DNA from: Hyphomicrobiaceae bacterium
GTDB taxonomy: Bacteria > Pseudomonadota > Alphaproteobacteria > Rhizobiales > Hyphomicrobiaceae
Direction of reading: 5' to 3'
Assembly: GCA_025359185.1 (NCBI GenBank)
Contig: JANYHF010000052.1
Coordinates: 1-64,000 of the forward strand
DNA: 64,000 nucleotides
Below the pieces are notes generated by a model. That model was not told the origin of the DNA, did no database searches, and was given only the letters and a program-made list of their open reading frames with translations. Made by a program: the position numbers and the translations under genes. Positions 43,620-52,473 of the stretch are shown one piece after another; the first letter of the stretch is position 1; each line of letters starts with the position of its first letter.

Positions 43620-44528
43620 ATGCCCTCGTCCCTCCTCGATCTCCGCAACCGGCTCGAATACGCCCTGTTGCGGGTGCTGGTCTGGCTGGTGCGCCTGGCG
43701 CCGTTGGATGTAGCGGGCAACGTGTCCGCGCGGATTTGGCAGCTGGTTGCGCCCTATGGGCGGCGGCAGCAGCGCGCGCTCGACAACATCGCCCGTGCGT
43801 ATCCCGACATGCCGCTCACTGAACGCCAGGCCATCATCCATACGATGTGGGGCAATCTCGGCCGCGTCATGGTCGAGACCATTCAGATCGACCGGATCAT
43901 TGCCGACCCCGCCCGCATCGATTTTATCAACGAGAGGCTGTTCAACCGTTACGCCGGCAAGATGGGGCCGGCCGTGGCGATGACACTGCATATGGGTAAT
44001 TGGGAGCTGACGGCGTGGCCGATGACGAAGGCGGGCTGGCACCCGGCCGCCGTCTACCGTCTTGTGAAAAACCCCTATGCCGACCGCTATCTACGCGAGC
44101 AGCGGCGCACAATTTATCCGGCAGGTTTACTGGCGCGCGGGGCTGACTATGAGGGCGACGACAGCGAGGGACAGCGCACGGCGCGGCGCATCATGGATTT
44201 TGTGCGCCAGGGCGGGCGGCTTGGCATCGTTTCGGATCTGTTCGACCGGCACGGCATCCCGGCCCCCTTCTTCGGCCACGACGCCAACTCGACCATGGTG
44301 CCCGCCATGATCGCGCGGCGTGTGGGCTCGCGGATCTGGCTGGCGCGCTGCGTGCGGCTGGGAGCGGCGTCGCGCTTCAAGATTGAAGTGAAGGAACTCA
44401 AGGTAGTCCGCACCGCCAATGCCGGCGACGACATCCGTGCCACCACTGCGGCGGCCCAGCGCCAGTTCGAAGCCTGGATCCGCGAAGCGCCGGACCAATG
44501 GATGTGGTCGAACCGGCGCTGGAGCTGA
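43620..44528 (+). CDS. LpxL/HtrB-type lysophospholipid or lipid A acyltransferase
   Basis: This codes for 302 aa. An N-terminal hydrophobic helix (LLRVLVWLVRLAPLDVAG) precedes the catalytic TLHMGNWELTAWPM (H-x4-E type), the substrate region VYRLVKNPYADRYLREQR, and the C-terminal APDQWMWSNRRW. It transfers a secondary acyl chain to lipid A or a related lipid at the inner membrane. It is probably co-transcribed with the preceding hydroxylase gene. Confidence 0.88.
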   Translation: MPSSLLDLRNRLEYALLRVLVWLVRLAPLDVAGNVSARIWQLVAPYGRRQQRALDNIARAYPDMPLTERQAIIHTMWGNLGRVMVETIQIDRIIADPARIDFINERLFNRYAGKMGPAVAMTLHMGNWELTAWPMTKAGWHPAAVYRLVKNPYADRYLREQRRTIYPAGLLARGADYEGDDSEGQRTARRIMDFVRQGGRLGIVSDLFDRHGIPAPFFGHDANSTMVPAMIARRVGSRIWLARCVRLGAASRFKIEVKELKVVRTANAGDDIRATTAAAQRQFEAWIREAPDQWMWSNRRWS

Positions 44529-44671
44529 GACGGATCGTTGTGTCAAGGGAGGACGGCGGGGATTGGCTGTGTTCCATTTCCGGCCAGTGGCCATCCTCAA
44601 TGCCGGTTTTGCGATTGGCCTGGGTCTTGCTTCCCAGCTGTCACACGACAAGCCAGCAGCCGGGACCGACC

Positions 44672-45184
44672 ATGACCACCGCCACACAATCGAGCCGTTC
44701 CGGCCAGAGCAACACCCCCAAGACGCTGGTTGGCGTCGACATCTCCAGCTGGCTGAGCTGGACCTGCTACGGCGTCGGCTTTGCCGTCGCCCTGCACATG
44801 GCACCGAACATGGCCGCCGATCTCACCGATGGCGGTATTGGGCTGACCGTGGTCGCGGGCGCCGTAGCCCTGTTTTTTGCATCGATCCTGCTGATCCAGA
44901 ACCAGATGCGGATTTCACTCTCCAACACCAGCTTTGGCGAACCGCGTAAACTGGTCAATGACGGTATTTTTTCGGTATCGCGCAACCCGATGTATGTGGC
45001 GTTCCTCGTTCCCATCCTGTCGCTAGCGATGTTCTCGCCCATAGCCGCCATCGGCGCCGCGGCGCTGTATGTGACCGGCATGAACGCTCTTGTCATCGCC
45101 GACGAGGAAGCCATTCTGACGTCGATGTTCGGCCCTGAATTCCGCCGCTACTGCGCCACAACGCCCCGCTGGCTGGTGTGGTAG
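44672..45184 (+). CDS. Isoprenylcysteine carboxyl methyltransferase-family membrane protein
   Basis: This codes for 170 aa from MTTATQSS; the longer track start overlaps the acyltransferase gene and is unlikely. There are four membrane helices. The C-terminal half has GIFSVSRNPMYVAFLVPILS and EEAILTSMFGPEFRRYCATT, the cofactor-binding RNPMY and E-x-x-F...Y-x-x-Y patterns of ICMT/PEMT methyltransferases. The substrate is unknown; bacterial members often act on lipids or small molecules. Confidence 0.78.
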   Translation: MTTATQSSRSGQSNTPKTLVGVDISSWLSWTCYGVGFAVALHMAPNMAADLTDGGIGLTVVAGAVALFFASILLIQNQMRISLSNTSFGEPRKLVNDGIFSVSRNPMYVAFLVPILSLAMFSPIAAIGAAALYVTGMNALVIADEEAILTSMFGPEFRRYCATTPRWLVW

Positions 45185-45277
45185 GCGGCCCTGAGTGCGT
45201 CATTTGAAACCGGATTGACAGCGAAGCCGTAATACCGTCACCTCAATCCCGAATTTGGAGAGGCGACGAGACAACCG

Positions 45278-45610
45278 ATGGGAAACGCCCGCAACGCAAA
45301 ATACCGGCTGGGCCAGATTGTCCGGCACCGCGTGCATCCATTCCGCGGCATTATTTTCGATGTCGATCCTGTGTTCGATAACACCGAGGAATGGTGGCAG
45401 TCGATCCCAGCCGAGTTCCGGCCCGCCAAGGATCAGCCCTACTATCACTTGCTGGCCGAGAACGAGAAGACCGAATACGTCGCCTACGTCTCAGAGCAGA
45501 ATTTGCTGCCTGATGAAACCGGCAAGCCCTTGCGTCATCCGCAGCTGCGCGAAATGTTCGCCACCGACGAAGCCGGCGAATATCACCCGCTGTTTGTCGA
45601 GACGCATTGA
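45278..45610 (+). CDS. hspQ: Heat shock protein HspQ
   Basis: This codes for 110 aa. KYRLGQIVRHRVHPFRGIIF and FDVDPVFDNTEEWW, then QPYYHLLAENEKTEYVAYVS, match the HspQ family along its full length. HspQ binds hemimethylated DNA and acts as a specificity factor for Lon protease in enterobacteria. It is a single gene with no obvious partner. Confidence 0.93.
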   Translation: MGNARNAKYRLGQIVRHRVHPFRGIIFDVDPVFDNTEEWWQSIPAEFRPAKDQPYYHLLAENEKTEYVAYVSEQNLLPDETGKPLRHPQLREMFATDEAGEYHPLFVETH

Positions 45611-45623
45611 GCGAACCGCCACT

Positions 45624-45767
45624 CTCTCGGTGTAGGGGCGACTGGCGGTCGCCCGTGCGGCAGCATTTTCTATGTTGCGAGTTTTGCGCTGCGGTATCCG
45701 CGTAGAACATCCTGACGTTTCATAGCGCTAAGAGACGGGCGACCGCCGGTCGCCCCTACGCCGAGAG
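45624..45767. repeat. 144-bp element with 33-bp near-perfect inverted repeats
   Basis: CTCTCGGTGTAGGGGCGACT...CGCCCGT (45624-45656) is mirrored at 45735-45767 with 2 mismatches. The two arms enclose 78 nt of non-coding sequence. The size and structure fit a miniature mobile element or bidirectional terminator. It lies between hspQ and the convergent ialB-like gene. Confidence 0.7.
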
Positions 45768-45791
45768 ATTGCGATGACGTCGGGTGATCCT

Positions 45792-46625
45792 TTACGGCGT
45801 CTTGGGCGCAGCCGGATCGGCAGCTTTGTCCTTGGCGGCAGCGGCCGCATCTTCCTGCACGCCCTTCACCGCTTCGGCGGCAGCCGCTTGCGCCGCCTTC
45901 TGGCGGGCGATCATCCGCTCACGCAGGCTCAACACCAGATTTTTGCGCGCGTTGAGGTACTTCGCTGTATCGACCGGCTTGCCAGACAGCGACGTCGCGA
46001 AATCATCCATGGTGATCTTGAACGGGACCGTCACGCCCTGCAGCGATACGGCGAGCACCCACATATTCTTGGCCTTGCTCATCCGGTCGATTAGCTCAGG
46101 TGCAGCTTCGGACTCAGACGTGCAGCCCTGCGGCACGCAATAGTCGAAGCCGAGCTTGACCAGCTGCTTGGGATCTTTTTCGTCATCGAAGCGCAGCGCG
46201 ATACCGGCGGGCAGAATGAAGCCGAGCGGCGTGCCGACCAACAGCACCTTTTTATCGTTGCCCTCGATCTCGCGTAAGGCGACCGAGACGAGGAGGTTGC
46301 CCGACTGCGGATCAAAGCTCTCATGCTGGTTGGCGCAAACCTGCTTTTCAATCGGTGGTGCGGTCTTGGCGTCCTTGGCGGCCGGGTCTGGCAACTGTAC
46401 CTTTTCGCAGATCTTGAACCAGTTCGGGCCGCCCTTGCCAGCTTTCGCGTCGGCTGGCTTGGCCGCCGGATCAGCAGGCGCTGCCGGAGCATCGGCGGCG
46501 GGCGCCGCAGTATCCTGCGCGAACGCCGGCGATAGAACGGCTGCACTTGCCAAGACAGCAAGCGACAGACCAATCGCCGCAGCAACGCGAGCCGTCCGAA
46601 GCACTGATAAATCGAAGTAAGCCAT
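45792..46625 (-). CDS. Invasion-associated locus B (IalB) family protein
   Basis: This codes for 277 aa from MAYFDLS, with a signal peptide ending AFAQD. A Pro/Ala-rich stretch (residues about 37-65) precedes the IalB domain with VCANQHESFDPQSGNLLVSV, LPAGIALRFDD and FDYCVPQGC; Cys pairs are typical. The C-terminal extension (AAQAAAAEAVKGVQEDAAAA) is low in complexity and helical. The family was named for Bartonella invasion but is common in non-pathogenic rhizobia, where its role is unknown. Confidence 0.88.
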   Translation of the reverse strand: MAYFDLSVLRTARVAAAIGLSLAVLASAAVLSPAFAQDTAAPAADAPAAPADPAAKPADAKAGKGGPNWFKICEKVQLPDPAAKDAKTAPPIEKQVCANQHESFDPQSGNLLVSVALREIEGNDKKVLLVGTPLGFILPAGIALRFDDEKDPKQLVKLGFDYCVPQGCTSESEAAPELIDRMSKAKNMWVLAVSLQGVTVPFKITMDDFATSLSGKPVDTAKYLNARKNLVLSLRERMIARQKAAQAAAAEAVKGVQEDAAAAAKDKAADPAAPKTP

Positions 46626-46975
46626 GTAGTCTCGACCTTTCATCCCCGGCCGAACCGCCATCCAATCAGCGACGCGCCGCCCCACATCTCTCATGGTCTT
46701 GCCCCTGTGCCCCCTCTATACGGGGTGGAACCGAAGACGGGAAGCGTTAACGCCGCCAATTGAGGCAATCGCGTGACCACTCGTCAACAGGGAAGCTTTG
46801 CAGCCATGAAATACGCTGTCCACGTTGCCGCGCTGCCACGGCGCAGCCTGTTTCTTCGGGCACAACGGATCGCGTGCAGGTTCTCGCCCTGGCGCTGGCA
46901 AAGTTCTATGAAGATCGCCAGAGTTGGCAATTTTCCCGTATCCAAGCCTTTGCGCAAACCCTCTTCGAGGCCGAT
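46626..46975. other. Divergent intergenic gap, no gene seen
   Basis: About 350 nt lie between the ialB-like gene and the binding-protein gene. The track ORFs through here are not family-like. It probably contains both promoters, but none is clear by eye. Confidence 0.4.
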
Positions 46976-48778
46976 ATGATGCGATGTGTCTGGGGCTGTA
47001 CCAGCAAATTGGCTGTGGCTTTGTTAGTGCACCTGTTTGCGGCAAGCCCAAGTCTTGCCGCTCCGCAGCACGGCATTTCGATGCTGGGCGAACCCCATTA
47101 CGCGGCAGGCTTTACGCACTACGACTACACCGATCCTGGAGCGGCCAAAGGTGGCAAGCTGCGTCAGGCCGTGATGGGCACCTTCGACAACCTCAATCCG
47201 TTCACCATCAAGGGCGATATTGCGGTTGGCCTCACCAGCAACGTGTTCGAAACACTCATGTCGCGCGCGTTCGACGAACCGTTCTCGCTTTATGGGCTGA
47301 TCGCCGAGAGCGTGGAGACGCCTGAGGACCGCAGTTGGGTTGAATTCACCTTGCGCAAAGAGGCCCATTTCAGCGACGGCGCACCCATCACGCCCGACGA
47401 CGTGCTGTTTTCCTGGGAGGTGCTGAAAGAGCACGGCCGCCCCAATCATCGCAACTATTACCCCAAAGTCGCCAAGGCCGAGAAGGTTGGCGAGCACGGC
47501 GTGCGCTTCACATTCAAGCCGGGCACCGACCGGGAAATGCCGCTGATCATGGGCCTGATGCCCTTGCTGCCCCGCAGCGCCTACACGGCGGACACCTTTG
47601 AGCAGACGACGCTCAAGGCCATGGGGAGCGGCCCCTATGTGGTGGCCGAAGCGGTCTCAGGGCGCACCCTCACACTGAAGCGCGACCCCAACTATTGGGG
47701 CCGCGATCTCGCCGTCAATCGCGGCCGCTTCAACTTCGACGAACTGGGCTTCGAATACTACCGCGACCAGACCGCGATGTTTGAATCGTTCAAGGCCGGC
47801 CAGCACGATTTCACCGAGGAAACCGACGCCAAGCAATGGCAGGCGGCTTACGACTTCCCGGCCATGCAAAGCGGCGATGTTAAAAAGACCGAGATTCCAC
47901 TGGCCTTGCCTGCGCCCATTGCGGCGCTGGTGTTCAATATGCGCAAACCGTTGTTCGCCGACCAGCGGGTGCGCAAGGCCTTCAACATTCTGTTCGACTT
48001 TGCCTGGATCAACCACAACCTGTTTGGCGGCGCCTTCACACGCCAGGAGAGCTATTTCGACCGGTCGGCGCTATCGGCGCGCGGGCAACCGGCGAACGAT
48101 CTGGAATTGGCCCTCTTGAAGCCGTTTCCAGATGCGGTCGCACCGGACATCCTGGCAGGTACGCACAAATTCCCGGTCAGCGATGGCCAGGGCTGGAACC
48201 GGGACAACGCCCGTGCCGCGCTTGAGCTGTTCAAGCAGGCGGGGTGGGAACCCAAGGGCGGCGTACTGACGAACGTGAAGACGGGCGAGGCATTCAGTAT
48301 CGAGGTGCCGGTGAAATCGCGCATCGAAGAGCGGCTGTTGCAAGCCTTCGCCTCGCAGTTGAAGCGCACCGGCATTGACTTACGCGTCCGGTCCATTGAC
48401 GCCGCGCAATACCAGCAGCGGCTCAATACCTTCAGCTACGACATGATCTATTATACATGGTACACGTCGTTATCGCCCGGAAACGAGCAGAACGTGCGCT
48501 GGTCGAGCGCGTCGGCGGACACCCAAGGCAGCTTCAATTTTGCCGGCATCAAGAACCCGGCGGCCGATGCCATGATCGACGCGCTGATCCACGCCAAGGA
48601 TCAAGCCTCGCTGACGGCAGCGGTGCGCGCGCTGGATCGCGTGCTGCTGTCGGGCGACTACATCATCCCGCTATACTATCCCGCCAAGCAGTGGGTGGCG
48701 TACCGGACCAATCTGCGCTACCCGGCCACGACGTCGCTTTATGGCTACTTGCTTGATACTTGGTGGAGTACCCCATGA
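46976..48778 (+). CDS. Peptide/microcin ABC transporter substrate-binding protein (YejA-like)
   Basis: This codes for about 600 aa. A signal peptide (ending [10 protein letters not shown]) is followed by [60 protein letters not shown] and [20 protein letters not shown], all of the SBP_bac_5 family and specifically YejA-type. No yejB/E/F permease or ATPase genes adjoin. The gene overlaps the next by 4 nt. Start choice between two adjacent Met codons is arbitrary. Confidence 0.88.
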   Translation: MMRCVWGCTSKLAVALLVHLFAASPSLAAPQHGISMLGEPHYAAGFTHYDYTDPGAAKGGKLRQAVMGTFDNLNPFTIKGDIAVGLTSNVFETLMSRAFDEPFSLYGLIAESVETPEDRSWVEFTLRKEAHFSDGAPITPDDVLFSWEVLKEHGRPNHRNYYPKVAKAEKVGEHGVRFTFKPGTDREMPLIMGLMPLLPRSAYTADTFEQTTLKAMGSGPYVVAEAVSGRTLTLKRDPNYWGRDLAVNRGRFNFDELGFEYYRDQTAMFESFKAGQHDFTEETDAKQWQAAYDFPAMQSGDVKKTEIPLALPAPIAALVFNMRKPLFADQRVRKAFNILFDFAWINHNLFGGAFTRQESYFDRSALSARGQPANDLELALLKPFPDAVAPDILAGTHKFPVSDGQGWNRDNARAALELFKQAGWEPKGGVLTNVKTGEAFSIEVPVKSRIEERLLQAFASQLKRTGIDLRVRSIDAAQYQQRLNTFSYDMIYYTWYTSLSPGNEQNVRWSSASADTQGSFNFAGIKNPAADAMIDALIHAKDQASLTAAVRALDRVLLSGDYIIPLYYPAKQWVAYRTNLRYPATTSLYGYLLDTWWSTP

Positions 48779-49110
48779 CTTGCACGTTCGACGATTTCCT
48801 GAAGGTCGATATCCGGGTGGGTACGATCACCGACGTGCAGCCGTTTCCCGAAGCGCGCAAGCCGGCATTCAAGCTATGGATCGACTTCGGGCCGGAGATC
48901 GGGGTGAAGAAATCATCAGCACAGATCACCGTGCACTACACACGTGAAGCCCTGATTGGCCGGCAGGTCGCCGCCGTCGTCAATTTCCCGCCACGCCAGA
49001 TCGGCCCCTTCATGTCAGAGGTGCTGACGCTCGGCTTCCCGGACGCCGATGGTGCCGTCGTACTATTCAAGCCCGATCTGACAGTGCCCAACGGCGGCAG
49101 ATTGCATTGA
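48775..49110 (+). CDS. csaA: tRNA-binding domain protein CsaA
   Basis: This codes for 111 aa. [60 protein letters not shown] and [19 protein letters not shown] match CsaA throughout. It has an OB-fold that binds tRNA and was proposed to be an export-related chaperone. Its start overlaps the yejA-like stop (ATGA). Confidence 0.93.
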   Translation: MTCTFDDFLKVDIRVGTITDVQPFPEARKPAFKLWIDFGPEIGVKKSSAQITVHYTREALIGRQVAAVVNFPPRQIGPFMSEVLTLGFPDADGAVVLFKPDLTVPNGGRLH

Positions 49111-49136
49111 GGGAAGGCTTTCGTCTGTTCGTACCG

Positions 49137-49949
49137 TCAATGCAGCTTGGCGAGGTCGAAGCGGGAATAGCAGTCGGTGCTTGGCAGGTTTGTCTTACCG
49201 GACATGGCATCGGCCAGTGCTTCCTTGAGGTTGACGCCGGCATCCTGCGCGCGCACGCCGATCATCAGGAACGGACGCTCCCAGCTGGTGTCCTTTTCTT
49301 TGACGCCGGAGCAGGCCGCCCGGAACTGGCCGAGATTGAGCTTCCAGATGTGCTTGAGGGCGCCGACGCCGGTGTCCATCCAACCGGCTGCCGTCCGGCC
49401 GCGCTTGTCGGCTCGCACGCTTTCGCCCGGCTCGGGGCCCTCTTCTGAAGCCAGGCCCACGGCGATGACGTCGGCCGAACCGGCCAATCCGCTCAGCACC
49501 TGCGGGCCAAACAGTTCGCGTTGCAGCCCGCTGTCAGGGATGGTCTGGCCACCCTTTGCGAGCTGGTCGCCGCTACCGTGCACCCAGGTGATGTCTTTGG
49601 TCTTGATAATCACATCAAAGGCGGCGTGCTTGCCGGACTTGTCAGTACCATCGATAGGGAACACGATCGCATCGTCCCAACGCTTGGTGACGACTGGCAC
49701 CTTCTTGTCGAGTCCCAACAGGCCTGGCAGATAGTCCGGCTGTGAGGCCCCGATGGCTGTGAGACCCACAAGGCCACCCAGGGTCGCAATCCCGATGCCC
49801 GTGCCGATCTTGCCGCCCAGCAGCCAGCCCAGCCAGCCATAGCCGCTGTTGGCCCGGTTGCCCCACATGGCGCCGCGCCAGAGCAACAGCCCCGGCCGGC
49901 GCTTCTTGCGGTCATCGTCGGACCCTGAGCCCTTTTGACCTTCAGCCAT
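49137..49949 (-). CDS. Membrane-anchored protein of unknown function
   Basis: This codes for 270 aa from MAEGQKGSG. After a charged N-terminus (SDDDRKKRRPG) there is one Gly-rich membrane segment (about residues 42-67, LLGGKIGTGIGIATLGGLVG). A periplasmic or cytoplasmic domain with WDDAIVFPIDGTDKSGKHAA and two Cys in the C-terminal part follows. No family is recognised. It sits tail to tail with csaA and upstream of ilvE on the same strand. Confidence 0.7.
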   Translation of the reverse strand: MAEGQKGSGSDDDRKKRRPGLLLWRGAMWGNRANSGYGWLGWLLGGKIGTGIGIATLGGLVGLTAIGASQPDYLPGLLGLDKKVPVVTKRWDDAIVFPIDGTDKSGKHAAFDVIIKTKDITWVHGSGDQLAKGGQTIPDSGLQRELFGPQVLSGLAGSADVIAVGLASEEGPEPGESVRADKRGRTAAGWMDTGVGALKHIWKLNLGQFRAACSGVKEKDTSWERPFLMIGVRAQDAGVNLKEALADAMSGKTNLPSTDCYSRFDLAKLH

Positions 49950-50027
49950 GTGCCATCTCCTCTGCATTCAGACATGGCAAAGGGATGGCGGCCTCAGGGG
50001 GCGAAAACAAGGCACCGTGTTGCAGCC

Positions 50028-50927
50028 TCAACTCGCTTTGGCGAGCGCCGCTTTGGCTGGATGGACAGCCATCATATAGTCATTCAGCAGCGTTTCGGTG
50101 ATGACGCCGGGCTTGTATTTGAACGCGCCGATTTCCGAAACCGGCGTTACTTCAGCCGCCGTGCCGACGATGAAGCATTCGCTGAACGCCGGCAGATCCT
50201 CAGGCATGATGACTCGCTCGTTGACCGTGTAGCCGCGCTTGCGCGCGAGCGCGATCACTGTGCGGCGCGTAATGCCGTCGAGGAAGCAGTCGGGGATCGG
50301 CGTGTGCAGCTCGCCATCCTTGATGAAGAAGATGTTAGCGCCCGTGCACTCTGCGACGCGGCCGCGCCAGTCCAGCATCAGCGCATCGGCGGAGCCAGCA
50401 CGCTCGGCCCGGTGCTTCTCGATGGTGCAGATCATGTAAAGGCCGGTTGCCTTGGCCTTGCAGGGAATGGTCGTCGGGTCCGGACGCCGGTAATGCGCCA
50501 TGGCGAGGCGAATGCCTTTCATTTTGGTGGCCGGATCGAAGTAAGAACCCCAATCCCAGGTGGCAACTGCCATGTGGATCGTGTTGGCCTGCCCGCTCAC
50601 GCCCATGACTTCGCTGCCGCGCCAGGCAATCGGTCGCACATAGCAATCGATGAGGTTGTTGGCTTTGACGGTATCGCGGCAAGCCTGGTCGATCTCGGCC
50701 AGCGAATAGGGGATCTCGAAATCGAGCAGCTTGCCGCTGTCGATCAGCCGCTGGCTGTGCTCGGTGAGCTTGAAGATCTCGCCGGCATAGGCCCGCTCGC
50801 CCTCGAACACGGCGCTGGCATAGTGCAGCGCGTGGGTGAGCACATGCACCTGCGCCTCGCGCCAGGGCTTCATCTTGCCGTCAAACCAGATAAATCCGTC
50901 GCGATCATCGTAGGGAACCAGGGCCAT
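50028..50927 (-). CDS. ilvE: Branched-chain amino acid aminotransferase
   Basis: This codes for 299 aa from MALVPYDDRDG (GGAGG 8 nt upstream). It is a fold-type IV PLP enzyme with HALHYASAVFEGERAY, the catalytic Lys in KAKATGLYMICTIEKHRAE, EVMGVSGQANTIHMAVATWD, and FFIKDGELHTPIPDCFLDGI. It interconverts Val, Ile and Leu with their 2-oxo acids. It is divergent from the MarR-regulator-kinase operon, an arrangement seen in other alphaproteobacteria. Confidence 0.95.
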   Translation of the reverse strand: MALVPYDDRDGFIWFDGKMKPWREAQVHVLTHALHYASAVFEGERAYAGEIFKLTEHSQRLIDSGKLLDFEIPYSLAEIDQACRDTVKANNLIDCYVRPIAWRGSEVMGVSGQANTIHMAVATWDWGSYFDPATKMKGIRLAMAHYRRPDPTTIPCKAKATGLYMICTIEKHRAERAGSADALMLDWRGRVAECTGANIFFIKDGELHTPIPDCFLDGITRRTVIALARKRGYTVNERVIMPEDLPAFSECFIVGTAAEVTPVSEIGAFKYKPGVITETLLNDYMMAVHPAKAALAKAS

Positions 50928-51163
50928 ATGCGCATCCTCCGCTTGGCCGGAAGAAGCGCCTCGCGCTCGCCCGGCTCGTTTTTTGCCGATTAGGTACACT
51001 GCCATAGCCCAGAACGGCGCAGCTTGTGCACACCTCCTGGGCGCGTAAAACGTATAAGCTCAAAGCCCTTGCCAAGGTTGCGCCGGTGGCCTTACTCAGC
51101 CAGCCAGGGCCGTCCTTGGCCGGGACGTTGAGAGATTAACCCAATCATCCTAATTATGTCAAC

Positions 51164-51745
51164 ATGGCTGACCTATTTATGAAGGATTTTTCGGGCCACA
51201 GCACAGAACCGGCTGACAAGGCCTCCACGGCAGGCATTGCTTTGGGCAACAGCGAGAGGGCCATCGTCGGTTTGGTTGAACTCCTGTTCTTTGCTTATCG
51301 CGACTTCACCCGCGATCCCGACGACATCCTCGCCGAGTTCAATTTTGGCCGCGCGCATCATCGCGTCCTGCACTTTGTTGATCGCTATCCGGGCCTGCGT
51401 GTGGCCGACTTGCTCGATATCCTCAAAATAACCAAGCAGAGCCTGGCCCGCGTTCTGCGTCAGCTGGTCGCCAGCGGCTTCATCGAACAGCGCCTGGGTG
51501 AAGCAGACCGGCGCGAACGGCGGCTGTATGTGACCGATTCTGGCCAGGCACTGGCCGTCAGGCTACTGGCCCCGCAAATCCGGCGGATGCAGCAGGCGAT
51601 CAACGACACTCATGGCGCGACGGAAGCCGAAACGGTACGCAGCTTTCTGTTCGCCATGATCGAAACCGAGGAGCGGCGGCGGGTCGAAGCGCTGCTAGCG
51701 GGGCCGGGCGGCCTTGTGGTACCAAAGCCAGAGGACACACCATGA
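51164..51745 (+). CDS. MarR family transcriptional regulator (PetP-like)
   Basis: This codes for 193 aa. The winged helix is ADLLDILKITKQSLARVLRQ with LVASGFIEQRLGEADRRER (DxR wing). Position and coupling to an OmpR-type regulator and kinase resemble petP-petR, which in Rhodobacter control cytochrome bc1 genes. The similarity is by memory and synteny. The stop overlaps the next start by 4 nt. Confidence 0.87.
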   Translation: MADLFMKDFSGHSTEPADKASTAGIALGNSERAIVGLVELLFFAYRDFTRDPDDILAEFNFGRAHHRVLHFVDRYPGLRVADLLDILKITKQSLARVLRQLVASGFIEQRLGEADRRERRLYVTDSGQALAVRLLAPQIRRMQQAINDTHGATEAETVRSFLFAMIETEERRRVEALLAGPGGLVVPKPEDTP

Positions 51746-52473
51746 CCCCGCTGGTTGCCGCCAACAAAGCCAAGCCGCTTTCGGACGATGCCAGCCACGT
51801 GTTGGTCGTCGATGATGACCATCGCATTCGCGAACTCCTGGTCACATATCTCCAGAACAACGGGTACCGGGTCACCGCGGCGGGCGATGTGGCGTCCGCC
51901 CGCTCCGCCATGCGCGGCCTCGCTTTCGATGTGCTCATTCTCGACGTGATGCTGCCCGACGCCAGCGGCCTCGATCTTGCTCGCGAGTTGCGCCGCGATT
52001 CCAAGGTACCGATCCTGATGCTGACGGCGCTGGATGATAAAGCCAGCCGTGTCGCGGGCTTCGAAGCGGGTATCGATGATTACATCCCAAAGCCGTTCGA
52101 GCCGCGTGAGCTGCTGATCCGGCTGAACAACATCCTTCGCCGGTATGACCCCAAGGAAGGGTCGCGCGACGAGGTGCGGATGGGCGAAGCGATTTTTAGC
52201 CTGGGCCGGGGCGAACTCAAGCGTGGCGACATGGTTGTGAAGCTGACCGAACGCGAGCGCGATCTGTTGCGGCAATTCGCAGTGCGGCCCGGCGTCGCCA
52301 TTCCGCGGCACGAACTGACCGGCAATTCGGTCGATGGTGATGCGACGGCCAGCGAACGCGCGGTCGATGTGCAAATCAACCGCCTGCGCCGCAAGATCGA
52401 GCCCGATCCGGCCAATCCAGTCTATCTGCAAACGTCGCGGGGTAGAGGTTACGTCCTCTATACAGACGGATGA
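51742..52473 (+). CDS. OmpR-type response regulator (PetR-like)
   Basis: This codes for 243 aa. The receiver has VVDDDHRIREL, phosphoacceptor Asp68 in LILDVMLPD, and KPFEPRELL. The C-terminal winged helix ends SERAVDVQINRLRRKIEPDP with SRGRGYVLYTDG. It overlaps both neighbours by 4 nt, so regulator, MarR protein and kinase are translated together. The kinase at 52470 is its natural partner. Confidence 0.93.
   Translation: MTPLVAANKAKPLSDDASHVLVVDDDHRIRELLVTYLQNNGYRVTAAGDVASARSAMRGLAFDVLILDVMLPDASGLDLARELRRDSKVPILMLTALDDKASRVAGFEAGIDDYIPKPFEPRELLIRLNNILRRYDPKEGSRDEVRMGEAIFSLGRGELKRGDMVVKLTERERDLLRQFAVRPGVAIPRHELTGNSVDGDATASERAVDVQINRLRRKIEPDPANPVYLQTSRGRGYVLYTDG

Noticed and set aside
43125-44042. 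305-aa minus-strand ORF
   Set aside because: It is antisense across the UbiH-type and acyltransferase genes, with no motif.
46740-46770. EcfG-type promoter (GGAAC...CGTT) before the YejA-like gene
   Set aside because: The spacer is only 13 nt, outside the 16-17 nt range.
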